The notes beneath the pieces were generated by a model. It had not been told where the DNA came from. It saw only the letters and a program-made list of their open reading frames with translations, and made no database searches. Both the position numbers and the translations under genes were made by a program. Of a stretch of 64,000 bases of DNA, positions 12,075 through 26,016 are shown piece by piece (position 1 is the stretch's first letter; every line of letters begins with the position of its first letter). This DNA comes from Chrysomallon squamiferum (lineage: Eukaryota; Mollusca; Gastropoda; Neomphalida; Peltospiridae), in contig CM022666.1 in assembly GCA_012295275.1 (NCBI GenBank), forward strand, positions 1-64,000. Reading direction: 5' to 3'.

Positions 12075-13618
12075 TGTCAACACTTACACTTGGTAACTTT
12101 CTGTTCTATGTCAATATCCATATGAGGGCACCACACATGCAATCTAGCCAAAGATTTCATTCGCATAGTTCCAGGATGATTTTCATGAAGAGAATACGGA
12201 ATATTTGTTCGATATTTATCAGGAATAATCACTTGCATTCCTCTGAGAAGACAATGTTCCTCCACGGTTAATTCATCTTTCACTCTGAAATAAGGTAACA
12301 GCTCAGGTGAAATAGAAGATTCTTCTGGCCATCCAGACATGTTATAATGTACAACACAAGATAACACTTTGTCAACCTCAGTTGTTTTCTCAATATTTCT
12401 TGCAGTGAAAGGTAATCCACTGACTTGATTTCTCATTGCTTGCTTGTCTTCATGCCAAAACACACTTTCAGATACTTCATCAGCTTGCAGAAGCGGCAGT
12501 CAGGACAGTGCATCAGCATTTCTATTTATGGTAGTTTTTCTGTATTTAATGTCAAACTTATATCCAGCTAACTGAATAGCCCAACGCTGTAGTCGAGAAG
12601 CTGTCAGAACAGGAATATTCTTTTTAGGTCCAAGAATCATTGTCAGTGGTTAATAATCTGTGAACAAAGTATATCTTCTACCATACATGTACTAATGGAA
12701 CTTGTGTATTCCAAAAATTATTGCCAGTGCTTCTTTCTCAATCTGGGAATACTTGCGTTCTGCTGATGTCAGAGTTCTAGAAACGTATGCTTGCTATTGG
12801 CCTATCCGATCCTTCATTTCCATGTGATATTACCACTCCAAGACCATGCGCAGATGCATCTACTGCCAACATTACTGGTTTCATCAAGTTATAGTGGACA
12901 AGAATTTTAGCTGATACTAACAGTTTTCCCACTTTGGAAAATGCTTGGTGACAAACATTACTCCATCTGTATAAGTTTTCAACACAATCGATGTTGATTT
13001 CAATGGCACTGTTTTCTTCAATTTTTCCTGATAACTCTTATTAGAAATTATCGACAGAGAAGCACCTGTATCTACTTCCACTTTGAATGGCACACCATTG
13101 AGTTCCAATGAAATTTGAATTTCTTTCGCTTTCGTAGATTTCACTGTGAAAATTGACTGTTCAAAATCACAGTCATTTCTTTCCATTGCAACCTCTTTAT
13201 TTTCTAGAACAGCTTTTGTAATTTCTGATTCAGTTTTGTTACTCCCAGATTCTTCATGAATAACATGAATTTTGAAACCTTCCGAATCATTGATACCACT
13301 TTCTGATTCCGTATCAGAATTTTGATTCACAACACGAAGTTTACAGTTTTTCAACTTTTGAAATTTCTTTTTTCCTTTTTCCATTTGTTTGCTTTCCTGT
13401 CTTTCTACTTTTTTCTTTTGATTTCGACATTTTCTACTAAATTGTCCTGTTTCGTTACAGTTATAACATTTCACCTTTTTGTAAAAACATGCATCATGAT
13501 CATGATTAGTTTTACCACACCGGAAGCATTCAATGACAGAAACTTTGTGGAACTTTTCCATTTCTGACTTAATTCCAATTTTCATCTTGATACCATTTAG
13601 ATACAACAGTACTAACAA
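12075..13618 (-). mobile_element. Decayed Ty3/gypsy retrotransposon fragment
   Basis: Read on the minus strand. An open frame at 12917-13618 carries two CCHC-type zinc knuckles (CFRCGKTNHDHDAC; CYNCNETGQFSRKC, in which the His position is Gln) and an aspartic protease core (VEVDTGASLSIIS). Immediately after comes an RNase H-like start (PVMLAVDASAHGLGVVISHG near 12890-12800) in broken frames, so the reverse transcriptase has been deleted. The open frame at 12077-12463 holds an integrase zinc-binding region (LHENHPGTMRMKSLARLHVW). No LTRs are visible and several stops interrupt it, so it is dead. It sits in the intron of the broken cysteine-rich paralogue. Confidence 0.88.
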
Positions 13619-13852
13619 AAAGGATGTAGAGTTATTAGTAGTCGTATAAAATGTAATAAGTAAAACGTTAAAAGAATTTGCATCATTACAATGTGAAATG
13701 CTAATTCAACTGGTAATATAAAATATCTTACATTAGGTCTTTTTCCTGTAACTATCAACAGTATTATACTTTACCACGTATGTTGTAATATCTTTCCAGC
13801 GACAAAATAACAACATTAATATATATATATATATATTACAAAATTACAAAAT

Positions 13853-13935
13853 TTTATTTTATTTTATTTTATTTCATCTTATTTTGCTTTTATTTTTACT
13901 TTTATTGCTATTATTTATTATTATTATTAAATTTC
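13853..13935. repeat. (ATTTT)n and ATT low-complexity tract
   Basis: ATTTT pentamers followed by TTATTA runs. Confidence 0.85.
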
Positions 13936-14382
13936 ATATGTAGAGAGAGAGACTTGATGATGCTAATCCTCAGTTTATGTGGACAGTTTGTTATTCTGTA
14001 TAACGAAACAAAGTTTTGCTAAATTTATTGCTTACATGAAGTTTGTTCATCAGTTTTCAACCCACCTTCAACATATTTAAGCGTATTTAAACCACGTCGG
14101 TAATGGAACTGACAGACGGTTTTACTCCATTTTATCTCGCACTGTCTAGTTAGTCTATTGTTTACAGCTGAGAATGTTAAAATAAACATATGTTGTAGTT
14201 CCACAAGCCTATGGCTCTGTCTGTATGTCTAATCCTCTTTCCGTGTACATCTATATCTTGTCCGTCTGTTGTATGTCGGTCAAAGTATCTGCCTGTTTAT
14301 TAGAAACAACAGCAAAGACTACTTCTATTGCAACTTTATTGCTGTTGGTGCTATTGTTTTCTTCTTCCTCTTCAACCCTTCT

Positions 14383-14395
14383 TCTTCTTCTTCTT

Positions 14396-14467
<72 letters not shown>

Positions 14468-14468
14468 A
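14383..14468. repeat. (CTT)n(ATT)n compound microsatellite
   Basis: CTT repeats switch to ATT repeats at about 14425. Confidence 0.96.
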
Positions 14469-14787
14469 TACACTATTAATAAAGGTAAGCTATTGATATT
14501 ATGCAAATATTATGCTTTAGAAAATTTTTATATATGAAATATTTTGTTTGATTTCAGGTGTTGAAAGTATGAAATATAAAACTACCAGGCATGTAGTAAT
14601 ATCTGTCCAAGTAATATGTTCTGCATCTGAATATGTCTACAACATCACAGATAATAAAACAGAATAAAAGTTTGAAATTTACATATTTTGACAATAAACA
14701 TTCATTTCTGTCATAATTGCCGGCATGAATTCAAAATTAAATTTAGACTACATTCAGGCAGACACAAACTGCTACTAATAATAGCGG

Positions 14788-16936
14788 TAGTTGTGTCCTA
14801 CTGTTACTACTAGCAGTTGTGTCCTACTGTTACTACTAGCAGTTGTGTCCTACTGTTACTACTAACAGTTGTGTCCTACTATTACTACTAGCAGTTGTGT
14901 CCTACTGTTACTACTAGCAGTTGTGTCTTACTGTTACTACTAGCAGTTGTGTCCTACTGTTACTACTAGCAGTTGTGTCCTACTGTTACTACTAAAGTTG
15001 TGTCCTACTGTTACTACTAGCATTTGTGTCCTACTGTTACTACTAGCAGTTGTGTCCTACTGTTACTACTAGCAGTTGTGTCCCACTGTTACTACTGTTA
15101 CTACTAGCAGTTGTGTCCTACTGTTACTACTAACAGTTGTGTGTCCTACTGTTACTACAGTTTGTGTCCTACTGTTACTAGCAGTTTGTCTACTGTTACT
15201 ACTACAGTTGTGTCCCACTGTTACTACTACAGTTGTGTCCACTGTTACTACTAGCATTTGTGTCCTACTCCTGTTACTACTAGTACTGTCCTACTGTTAC
15301 TAGCAGTTGTGTCCTGTACTACTAGCATTTGTTCCTACTGTTACTAACGGTTGTGTCCTACTGTTACTACTAGTAGTTGTGTCCTACTGTTACTACTAGT
15401 AGTTGTGTCCCACTGTTTTGCAGTTGTGTCCCACTGTTATTACAAACAGTTGTGTCCCTACTGTCCTACTGTTACTACTAGTAGTTGTGTCCCACTGTTA
15501 CTACAAACAGTTGTGTACTTGTTGTCCTACTGTTACTACTACTGTGTCCTACTGTTAGCATAGTTGTGTTGTGTCCTACTGTTACTACTAGCAGTTGTGT
15601 TGTGTCCTACTGTTACTATTTGTGTCCCATTAGTAGTTAGTTGTGTCCACTGTTACTACTAGTAGTTTGTCCTACTGTTACTACTAGTAGTTGTGTCCCA
15701 CTGTTACTACAAACTGTTACTACTAGCATTTGTGTCCTACTGTTACTACAAACAGTTGTGTCCTACTGTTACTACTAGCAGTTGTGTCCTACTGTTACTA
15801 CTAGTAGTTGTGTCCTACTGTTACTACAAACAGTTCTGTCACTACTAGCATTTGTGTCCTATTGTTACTACTAGTAGTTGTGTCCCACTGTTACTACTGT
15901 TACTACTAGTATTTGTGTCCTACTGTTACTACTAGTGGTTCTGTGCTAGATACTACTAGCAGTTGTGTCCTACTGTTACTACTAGCAGTTGTGTCCTACT
16001 GTTACTACTAGTAGTTGTGTCCTATTGTTACTACAAACAGTTCTGTCACTACTAGCATTTGTGTCCTATTGTTACTACTAGTCGTTGTGTCCTACTGTTA
16101 CTACTAGTAGTTGTGTCCTACTGTTACTACTAGTAGTTGTGTCCCACTGTTACTACTAGCATTTGTGTCCTACTGTTACTACTAGTGGTTTTAGTGTCCT
16201 ACTGTTACTACTAGTAGTTCTACTGTTACTACTAGCATTTGTGTCCTACTGTTACTACTAGTCGTTGTGTCCTACTGTTACTACTAGTGGTTTTGTGCTA
16301 CTGTTACTACTAGTAGTTCTGTGCTACTGTTACTACTAGCAGTTGTGTCCTACTGTAAAAAAAAGTTGTGTCCTACTGTTACTACTAGCAGTTGTGTCCT
16401 ACTGTTACTACTAGCAGTTGTGTCCTACTGTTACTACAAACAGTTGTGTCCTACTGTTACTACAAACAGTTGAGTCCTACTGTTACTACAAACAGTTGTG
16501 TCCTACTGTTACTACAAACAGTTGTACCCTACTGTTACTACTAACAGTTGTGTGCTACTGTTACTACTAGTAGTTGTGTCCTACTGTTACTACTAGTAGT
16601 TGTGTCCCACTGTTACTACTAGCATTTGTGTCCTACTGTTACTACTAGCATTTGTGTCCTACTGTTACTACTAGTGGGTCTGTGCTACTGTTACTACTAG
16701 TAGTTGTGTCCTACTGTTACTACTAGTGGTTGTGTCCTACTGTTACTACTAGTGGTTCTGTGCTACTGTTACTACTAGTAGTTGTGTCCTACTGTTACTA
16801 CTAGTGGTTCTGTGCTACTGTTACTACTAGTAGTTCTGTGCTACTGTTACTACTAGTGGTTCTGTGCTACTGTTACTACTAGTGGTTCTGTGCTACTGTT
16901 ACTACTAGTGGTTCTGTGCTACTGTTACTACTAGTA
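14788..16936. repeat. 26-bp minisatellite, about 80 copies
   Basis: The repeated unit is GTTGTGTCCTACTGTTACTACTAGCA in consensus, given here as two parts: GTTGTGTCCTACTGTTACTA then CTAGCA. Variants end in CTAGTA, ACAAACA or CTAGTG, and the right end is enriched for a GTTCTGTGCTACTG form. Copies are often truncated by a few bases. The whole block is about 2.1 kb and has no coding constraint. Confidence 0.95.
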
Positions 16937-17650
16937 TTCTTCTCTATTCTCCTGATGCTGCTTGTCTGACGTCACTATTTCTAACATTATTTCAAAGAGA
17001 CCACAGCACTTTTTATGAAATGTAGTCTAAATCAAATGAAATGATTCCAAATATGTGCTATTAAATGACATTTACCTGGAAATACCTGGTGGCAAAAGTG
17101 GGTGAGGGTAGCAAAAAAGGTGTATGAAGAACACACTTTCTTGGGCATTCCATCATCCCAGTCAGTGCCAGTGACTGTAAATTATAGATTGTGGTGTTAT
17201 GTCATCTTTAAAAAAAAACGCCTGTACTTGCCAGTGGTAAATTGTTAGTCCGGTTGCCAAACCCCAGATTTTTGGAGAACCTTGCAATACAGTCCGGGCA
17301 AAGTTTTTTTGCTGTTTCTATACCTCCGAGATGTGCTCTTTAAGAATCTGAATGATGCCACTCTGTCATCCTTGGGCAATCCGCACATCTCGTTTTCGTC
17401 AATATCTCAGTAACTACACATGGTATCAAAATAATGTTGGTGTCTATACACGTTTTTAGGGGTAAAGAATCAGATTAAACCTTTACAGTATTGATCACAC
17501 CGATATTTTCTGCAAAATATGCAAATAAGGACCGCCATTATTGATAATATCAGTAATAGCGGCCTGGTAAAAGCGGGCACTTCTCTGTTATTGAAGCGCC
17601 TGGTTCTGCCAGAGTGGCTCACATACATCTTCTCTTCCAGGTAGAGCTGA
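16937..17650. other. Intergenic, nothing recognised
   Basis: Unique-looking sequence of higher GC than the flanks, possibly the 5 prime part of the repeat-family element that follows. No gene can be supported. Confidence 0.4.
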
Positions 17651-17653
17651 AAG

Positions 17654-18330
17654 ATGGAAAGGTGCTGCATCTTTTGTAAAGAAGATGGAAGCAAGAAGGA
17701 ACTTAGCGTCGCAGGGACTGACAGGATACAGACTATCATTGAATCAAGTAAACGGAGATTTGATGATATCCATGAAGATCTTGAAACTAGACTGTTGGCA
17801 GACAAAGATTTAGAGGTGCTTTGTCATAGAGATTCTGTATCCACATATACATCCAAATCTCACATCAAGAGACACTTGGATAAACTGAGCGCATCAAAGA
17901 AGAGTCATCTGCAGGAAAACGTCTGCGTCGGTCCGGAGCGACAACCTTCAACTTCAGGCAACACTGCCTTTTGTGCGGTGAGGAATGCCTTGACATTGAT
18001 CCTAAGCATCCGTATCGTTGGCGCAGGGTTGTTCTTTGTAGGACAGTGGACCGTGGTGAGTGGAGAAAGACTTTTAAGGAAACCTTCTAGACGTCTGTAG
18101 ATCTCGTCACGACGACTGGGGACGCGAGGTAGAGACACGTTTGGCTGGGGCAGTGAGTGATCTGCATGCAGCAGATGGTAGACACCACATAGACTGTTAC
18201 AAGAAGTTTTTTTCCTCTCGGTCAGTGAAGTCAGCTTCAGCAGCATCTAGTAGTAGCCAAGAGGAGGTGGATGTGGCTTTTGAAACGACAGTCAGTGCAG
18301 TGAGAGCAGAATCATCACGAGTGTGGAATT
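17654..18330 (+). pseudogene. Frameshifted CIFC-type repeat-family gene fragment
   Basis: The ATG at 17654 opens a frame with a CxxC start (MERCCIFCKEDG) and a motif VSTYTSKSHIKRHL, a signature of an abundant uncharacterised protein family found in mollusc and cnidarian genomes and often linked to mobile DNA. From about 17968 the homologous frame shifts by one (CLLCGEECLDIDPKHPYRWR); an in-frame stop occurs near 18091. Another shift at about 18106 restores family-like sequence ending with SDLHAADGRHHIDCYKKFF. The match then runs into CTA-rich repeats at about 18340. Two frame changes, a stop and a missing C-terminus make it non-functional. The family assignment is from memory of its motifs; its function is unknown. 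Confidence 0.6.
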
Positions 18331-18339
18331 CCATCGAAT

Positions 18340-19402
18340 TAGTGTTCTACAAGTACTTCTATTGTTCTACTACTGTTCTACGAGTACTTCTATTGTTCTA
18401 CTACTGTTCTACGAGTACTTCTATTGTTCTACTACTACTGCTGCTCTATTACTAGTTCTACTACTACTACTACTACTGTTCTACAAGTACTTCTATTGTT
18501 CTACTACTGTTCTACGAGTACTTCTATTGTTTTACTATTATTACTGCTCTATTACTGTTCTACTACTACTGTTCTACTAGTACTACTGTTCTACTACTAC
18601 TACTGCTCTATTACTACTGTTCTACTACTACTACTACTACTGTTCTACAAGTACTTCTAGTGTTCTACTACTACTACTGCTCTATTACTACTGTTCTACT
18701 ACTACTACTACTGTTCTACAAGTACTACTGTTCTACTACTACTACTGCTCTATTACTACTACTATTACTGTTCTACAACTACTTCTATTGTTCTACTACT
18801 ACTGCTGCTCTATTACTACTGTTCTACTACTGTTCCACTACTACTACTACTGTTCTACTAGTACTACTGTTCTACTACTACTACTGCTCTATTACTACTG
18901 TTTCTACTACTACTACTACTACTGTTCTACTAGTACTACTGTTCTACTACTACTACTGCTCTATTACTACTGTTCTACTACTACTACTGCTCTATTACTA
19001 CTACTGCTACTGTTCTACAAGTACTACTGTTCTACTACTGTTCCACTACTACTACTGCTCTATTACTACTGTTCTACTACTACTGCTGCTCTATTACTAC
19101 TGTTCTACTACTACTACTACTGTTCTACAAGTACTTCTATTGTTCTACTACTGTTCTACGAGTTCTTCTATTGTTCTACTACTACTGCTCTATTACTACT
19201 GTTCTACTACTACTACTGTTCTACAAGTACTTCTACTGTTCTACTACTGTTCTATGAGTACTTCTATTGTTCTACTATTACTACTATTGTTCTACAAGTA
19301 GTTCTACTGTTCTACTATTACTACTACTGTTCTATTTCTACCACTACTACTACTACTGTTCTACAACTACTTCTATTGTTCTACTACTACTACTACTAAT
19401 AG
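18340..19402. repeat. TTCTACTACTACTG-type degenerate minisatellite
   Basis: Mixed units of TACTAC, TGTTC and CTATTG (for example GTTCTACAAGTACTTCTATT) repeated over 1 kb. Every frame is open only because the units avoid stops. The poly-Leu/Tyr/Thr translations are artefacts. Confidence 0.93.
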
Positions 19403-19558
19403 TATGGAGGAAAATCCATTATATATTCATTTTTAACATGTAGATAAAGAAAGATTTCTTTTACTCAAATTATAATAAATGTGTTGACAAAATAAGAAAA
19501 CTTTATATAGGTATCACATGTTGACTTCTATACTAATTGCATGTTTATGTGCTAAATA

Positions 19559-19598
<40 letters not shown>

Positions 19599-20490
19599 AA
19601 CACATAAACATAAATAGACACACAACACACACAAGAGACATGCACTTCTCTAAATTTGACATCACAGCTGTGACTTATCAATCACACTGATCATACTGAT
19701 GAAAAAGTCTACCTAAAGTCTACTGAACATCAGCTGAAAGATATTACTTTGGTTCTAACAACTTTATACAATATCAATGAATATTAGAAAATGGCAAAGT
19801 CAAATTTAATATCTGGTATTAACCTTCTTTAGATGGATCAGTTTTGAGTTTGCTGTCAAAAAATATTTACTTTAACATCACCAGTCCTGGAAGAAATGAA
19901 ACACACTAACAGTTACTTGTTCTGCAAATGATCCAGGTCTTTATGATCAAAGAAACATTTCTGCAAGTGAACCTCATGTAAGTGTATATCAAACACTTCT
20001 GTGTGTATAAGGAAGACCAGTGTGAGACTCTATCAGCAGGATCTAAATATCTCTCTCTTTTACTAAGACAGAAATAAATTATAACACTTTCTCGGATTTA
20101 CTTTTCTTACACTAATCATTAGGCAAATGAAATCTTTGATTTGCATAACTCAGTACCCACGAAACTCTACTTAATACGTGATTTATTGATCAGGGACACA
20201 CACACACACACACACACAAATACTTAGAGTTTCTTATTTAAACATATTTATTAATTCAATGATAAACAAGAATGAGAAGTAAATAACAACAGTGAAAAGA
20301 CATTGAACTAAGCCTTTATCTAAACCAACAGCTGTTTTACAGGCATTAAGGCTTCAAGTAACAAAAAACTGACGTAGAAACTCAGATTATTGTAAGCACA
20401 ATGACAAAGTTCAATTAGGTAAACTGTAATATAAAAAAATAATAATAAAAATAATAATAAAAATAAACAATAATAATAATAATCATAATC

Positions 20491-20554
<64 letters not shown>

Positions 20555-22800
20555 TGATAATAATAATAATAAATCAAAATAGAACAGGTTATCAGTAAGT
20601 CAACTAAACTTGAAGAAAAATGCTACCAAGTGTTCACATGTCAGTTTACAGTTTCACATTCTTGTTCAAGGATTGTGTTAAATATTTATAAATCTGAAAC
20701 TTATGATATGTCAACATGAAGTTAAGACTGACTGTACATAGTTCTGACCTTAATAATATGAATAATCAGACTCATTTGTGGTTTGTATTTATTTTAAATA
20801 TGTGTTGGATAACTAAAACAATATTAGATTTTTATGCATCATATTTGGCTTATTACACCAAATCCACAAATTGTGCAAGTCATAAAAATGAAGATTCCAT
20901 ACTAGTTAAGGTCATCTTGGACTATAGCTGTTATTTCAACTATATATCTATATATTTTAAAAATACTTTTAGAGATAATAATAATAATAATAATAATAAT
21001 TATAATAATAAAAATAATAATGATGATAATTAGATATTATGAAATATTTTTGTTATATTAATTCAATGTATTATTTAATTCAAAAGTATAATTGTTACTA
21101 ATAAAAACAAAGTGAACATATTCTTCAATCAGTGAACTGTTTAGAAATATTAGAACCAAATAGTCCTGAAACAAATCAAATAAGATAAAATAAATAATAA
21201 TTATTATTGTTATTGTTGTTGTTGTTGATGTTTGTTGTTTTTTTTAAACAAAAGAAGATAAAAATACCAATTAATAAAAAAAAAGAGAAAAAACACATCA
21301 ATATTCAATACCAAACAGCAAAACAAATCAACTATAAACTGTGTAAAAAACAAAGATGTTAAGTGCAGAACAGTAAAGTATCATTAGCATGATATTAAAC
21401 AAGCCTCCATTTCATACCAAACTTATGTTTGGACAAAATGTGACAATATTTAGGTAATTATGAAAACTATTTCACCAATGATATAAAAGCAATTCATTTT
21501 TTAAATAAAATAGATTTAAACAAAATTAAATGTAATTTTCTTATAAATAATTTTTGGAAACAAAACCATTTTAAAAGGAATGCTGTAAATTTTCTTTCAT
21601 TCTTTCTTTTCTCTTTTTTCTTTCTAAAAATCCACTTACATGACACACAAACACAGATAAATACAGGAATATTTTAACACATATATATTTTTTAATAGCA
21701 TACTTCAAATATATACAAGTAATGAATTAATGATTTAAACTAGAACTGACCTATTTGAAAAGAAATAATGGCAACTAAAAAAAAATGAAGACATTTATAA
21801 ATCCAATTTGGTATTAGCTTGTGACCACAAACATTGAGTCACAACATTAGTTTTATTTTTCTCAAGTGGTCATGTCAAAATTCTGTTCATATTAAATAAC
21901 TTGTTTCTGTGTTTTCTGGTTATATTTGTGTGTTATTTATTCAGACAAACTGATTGTGTACACAAACTCACAAGCAATAAAACAAGGCATAGTGGGGTGG
22001 TCTTATTTGGCATGAAGAACAAAAAAACAACAAATATGTAACAAAATATCAGAGATCTTGTAAAACATTCCTCACTTTCACATAACAATAAATTTCTATT
22101 CTTAGTATCAATCTACTATGAAATGAAAAATAATAATAAAATATTATATTTCTGAATTTTATAAAATAGTAATCTGGTTTTAAACTAAATGAATGGAAAT
22201 GTTTATTCTTAACATCAACGTACTGTATTATAAATAATTAAATAAATTTGTTTTGTGTTTATATTAATTTTGTCTAACTGATATAATGTAAATTTATAAT
22301 TTCCATGTCAATGAATTGGAAACTTTTATCATTATTTCATAAATATAAATTCATCATTTGGTTTTATTTCTTTTTCAAGACAAAATTAGTTTATTCTTCA
22401 CAATGATTTATTGTGAATGGTTTGGTCATTTGTTAAGACTGGTACAAACACCTAATGTTAATTTCAGTTTATGATAATATTAAATCATTCACTACACTGA
22501 TACAAACAAAATAATTAAAATAACCATCACTTGCTGATCAATACAAAAACATAACCAGTGACAGGTCTGGCTGGTGTAGGTCAAATGGCTTTAACAATAC
22601 TTGTATGCTGTGAATAGGTGTTAGACAATTTATACAACAATTCTAGCTGTGTTACATTAAACACTGAAACATTCTGAATAATGTCTTGTAAAATTGTGGA
22701 AGTTTCAAAAATAATATATTGATATATGTAAATGAATAAACAATTTTTCTTTATAAAACACATCTGTGCCTTATGAGACCCTCCTCCTGTTACCTTCACC
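19403..22800. other. AT-rich intergenic region
   Basis: No exons recognised. Contains (AC)n at 19561-19597, (CA)n at 20199-20219, (AAT)n at 20436-20572 and AAT runs at 20977-21020. The right end probably holds the DAW1 3 prime UTR. Confidence 0.6.
20436..20572. repeat. (AAT)n microsatellite
   Basis: Nearly uninterrupted AAT triplets with a few AAA and ATC variants. Confidence 0.96.
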
Positions 22801-22826
22801 TACAAACCAAATGAATATCTGTTTCA

Positions 22827-22832
22827 TTTATT
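22827..22832 (-). terminator. Candidate DAW1 polyadenylation signal
   Basis: AATAAA on the minus strand about 240 bp after the DAW1 stop. Other AATAAA hexamers occur in this AT-rich stretch, so the choice is tentative. Confidence 0.25.
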
Positions 22833-23069
22833 ATATTTGTTCTTGTTGTTTTGGGTTGTTTTTTTTCTCAATTGTACAAGCACACAAATAAATCAAACAA
22901 ACAAACAAAAAAAAAGTAAATATTTGGATTTGAGTAACAGTTTTACATATTATTCTTCACAGTTTAAAATCCATTACCTCTGACCAGAGGTTTAAAAATC
23001 ACATGACAGTCAAATGAATAGACCACACCAAAAACTGTGTAATACTGATTATTATTGCACTGCACATCT

Positions 23070-25973
23070 TCATCTCCAAATTCTACATGTGTTGTCTTTA
23101 CTGCCTATAACAAAATAGAATAATATATGTTATAATCAAGGCTAAAGTGGTTAGTTATTGGAATATTCAAATTAGTTATAATTAGTATAGTAAAACTGAT
23201 CATTTCTAAAGTGGTCAGTTACTAAAAGGCTGTGTATGTTCAATCAGTTATAATCAGTTTACTGTCACAGCTCAGCATCCTGTGTCCACAGCATTCAACT
23301 CAGTTTTGTCAAATGTGTGAAGAGGAAACATCAAAATATTTTATCATATAAACTTTAAAGTATCAATTGTAACATTGTGGAATCTACTAAATTGGTTCTA
23401 TAAAATGAGTAAACATCCCAAGAAGTTGAACTATTATTACTTTTCATTTCAGCTTTGTTGGAAAATGTTTTTAAACATACATTTTTATCTACTACAAAGT
23501 CAGCAAAAGCTAAATTTTAACTTTTTTATTTCCTGTTTAAATGATGCAGTTAGTGATTTATGACAATTTTCAAACTGAAGAGTGTATAACAAACATTTCT
23601 TGACCAAAACAAAATTAATCAAAAAGAAAACTAATATTTAAAAAGCAACAATGAAAAAAATCTAAATATTAAAACATAACTAAAATAAAACTAAATAAAT
23701 AAATAACTACAAATTAAAAAAGCAGTTTTTGTACAACTATGCAGTTTGATTTTATTTGCTACTGTAATCAACATGTCTCTTTATTATGACTAGTTGCTAA
23801 CATACCTGTGATGATGGTGTTACCCTCGTAGTTAAAAGCACAGCTGAAAATCTCATCTGTGTGCCCCTCCAGAACCTGCTTACACTTTCCACTCTCTGAG
23901 TCCCACAGTCTGGCTGTTTTATCAGAACTGGCTGTCAACACTGAGGTGCCTTGTGGGTTAAATGTTGCCTGGTTCACAAGTTTAGAAAATACTTTATTAC
24001 CATCTCAAATAAACAGACACATTGTAAAATATAAGCAATAAAATCTTAATTATCTTACACTATTAAAAATAAACTAAACAAAATCAGCACAAATACAACA
24101 CTGTTACAGAAATAGGTAAACAACAACAAAGTTATAGAAATAGATAAACAACAACACTGTTACAGAAATAGATAAACAACAACACTGTTACAGAAATAGG
24201 TAAACAAATTTGCTACAGAAAGAAGTAAACAACACTGTCATAGAAAAAGGTGAATAGCATTGTCATAACCAGTTAGTGTCTAAGTTAATTGTGGAGTGGA
24301 AACCACTACATTATCTCATCATCTAACAAGCAAACACTACTACATCTCGAGTGTCTAATGATTTGTAATTTTTTAAACTATCCCCATTTCATTTATACAC
24401 TTGTATTACACTTCTGCAATATAATATGTCAGGTATATGTTAATAATACCTTAGATATTTCACCCTCATGTCCTTCCATTTTACAGATGAGGTTGTGGGT
24501 GTTGGCGTTGTAGCATCGTGCAGTGGCATCAGCAGATGCTGTAAGAAGATTCTGTCCTGTGAAGTCGAAAGCAACATCTAACACTTCATCTTCATGTCCA
24601 AGCAGCGTCCCTATACATCGTCCTGGTGTACCAAAAAAAAAAAAAAACATTTCAGTAATGTCCAGCAATGTTTCACTCACTTGCTATAAATTAAACACAT
24701 TTCATTACTGTTCAAACACAGACTGTTATACATTGATAAAATAACAAACTCATCATAATAGAAAAATAATTTGTTCATGCATTTGCTCAAAACGAAAGAT
24801 AATAATAATAATAATACATTTTTTATAATGTTTTATGTATGATGGTAATGCATACTAACTATAATAATACAGAGATCTGTATACCAGACACAGACATACA
24901 CACACACATATATACTATATGTACACACACACACACACATACTGTCAGAGATACTCATTCAGTCATACCACATACATTAAACATACAGACACAAGACACA
25001 GACGGAGATACTTCATACACCACACACACACACACACTGACTCACTCACATACATAGATACACAATCACTTGCTCAACAAACCTGAATTAGTGTCCCATA
25101 TTTTACAGGTTTTGTCCATGGATCCAGTAGCAATAAGAGATGAGTCCCAGTTAAATTGTGCACTGCTGATCTCTGCTTTGTGACCAATCAGAGTGTGAAT
25201 TCGCCTGTTAATAAATAAATAACTGAATGAATAAATTAATACTTGCTCAGTGGTGTTATAAACAAATATCGTGATTGTTTTACCAAGGCTCAGCCTAGCT
25301 TTTATGCCCACCTGACAAGGAATATGAAAACTAAACTGAGGACAGAGAAATAAACACAACGCAAGCTAACGTACCTTAACTATTTAATAATTATACAAAT
25401 TATAATCATAAGTGGTACAGCACTCTTTAAAAAATATATTTCTTTTTCTATTGACAATGTTACCTAACATTGTACGGGAACCAATATAAAAATAAGAATC
25501 TGCACAGAGTGAAGAATAAACAAGTTAATATTTACCTGTATCACATGTTAATTATATATTACACCCTATCAAAATAACAGTATGAAGCAAATGCCATTCA
25601 TAAACACTAGTTCCCTACCTAACCACAAGTTATCTCTTAATTACAAAATGCCAGCCCTTTTTAAAACAACTACATGGAGTTGAAAAACTGGTGGTAAAAA
25701 TAAAAAATGCAGATGAAAAAGTAATTATACTGAAACACCTTTTAAAGTAAATTCATGGTTAAAATAAAACATTCATGTAACAGAAAACTAACTTAAAAAC
25801 TAATTTAGTAACATTATTTGAAGACACAAATACATTATTATTTTAACTGACTGAAACTGCTGAATATATACAGCATTCCAATAACTGACAATTTTAAACA
25901 TACATTATTATAAACATCTTAGAATTCCGTGACCAAAACATATTATACTTCTATTTTTTATAACCTTGCTTGT

Positions 25974-26016
<43 letters not shown>

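Larger units (their letters stand above)
11882..14167 (-). pseudogene. Broken paralogue of the cysteine-rich secreted gene
   Basis: Two exons of a second copy are recognisable. The last exon (11882-11994, phase 1 acceptor ttcag) encodes CFFDGKCRNPGYKTENGWF and then WWKRRCMCHSDGQMKCY plus stop, close to residues 167-201 of the first gene. The second exon (14036-14167, with cag acceptor and gtaagc donor intact) matches residues 29-75, but the second Cys position has moved. Exons 1, 3 and 4 were not found. A Ty3/gypsy fragment fills the space where intron 4 would be; intron sequence next to the last exon (11995-12060) still aligns with the intact gene. Because all junctions are phase 1, exon 2 could in principle splice straight to the last exon, so a short expressed form is not excluded. 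Confidence 0.7.

Noticed and set aside
14225-14496. Poly-Ser/Tyr and poly-Leu/Ile frames
   Set aside because: Translations of the CTT/ATT microsatellite.
18323-19399. Long Leu/Tyr/Cys/Thr frames up to 213 residues
   Set aside because: Periodic translations of a TTCTAC-type repeat, open in several frames at once.
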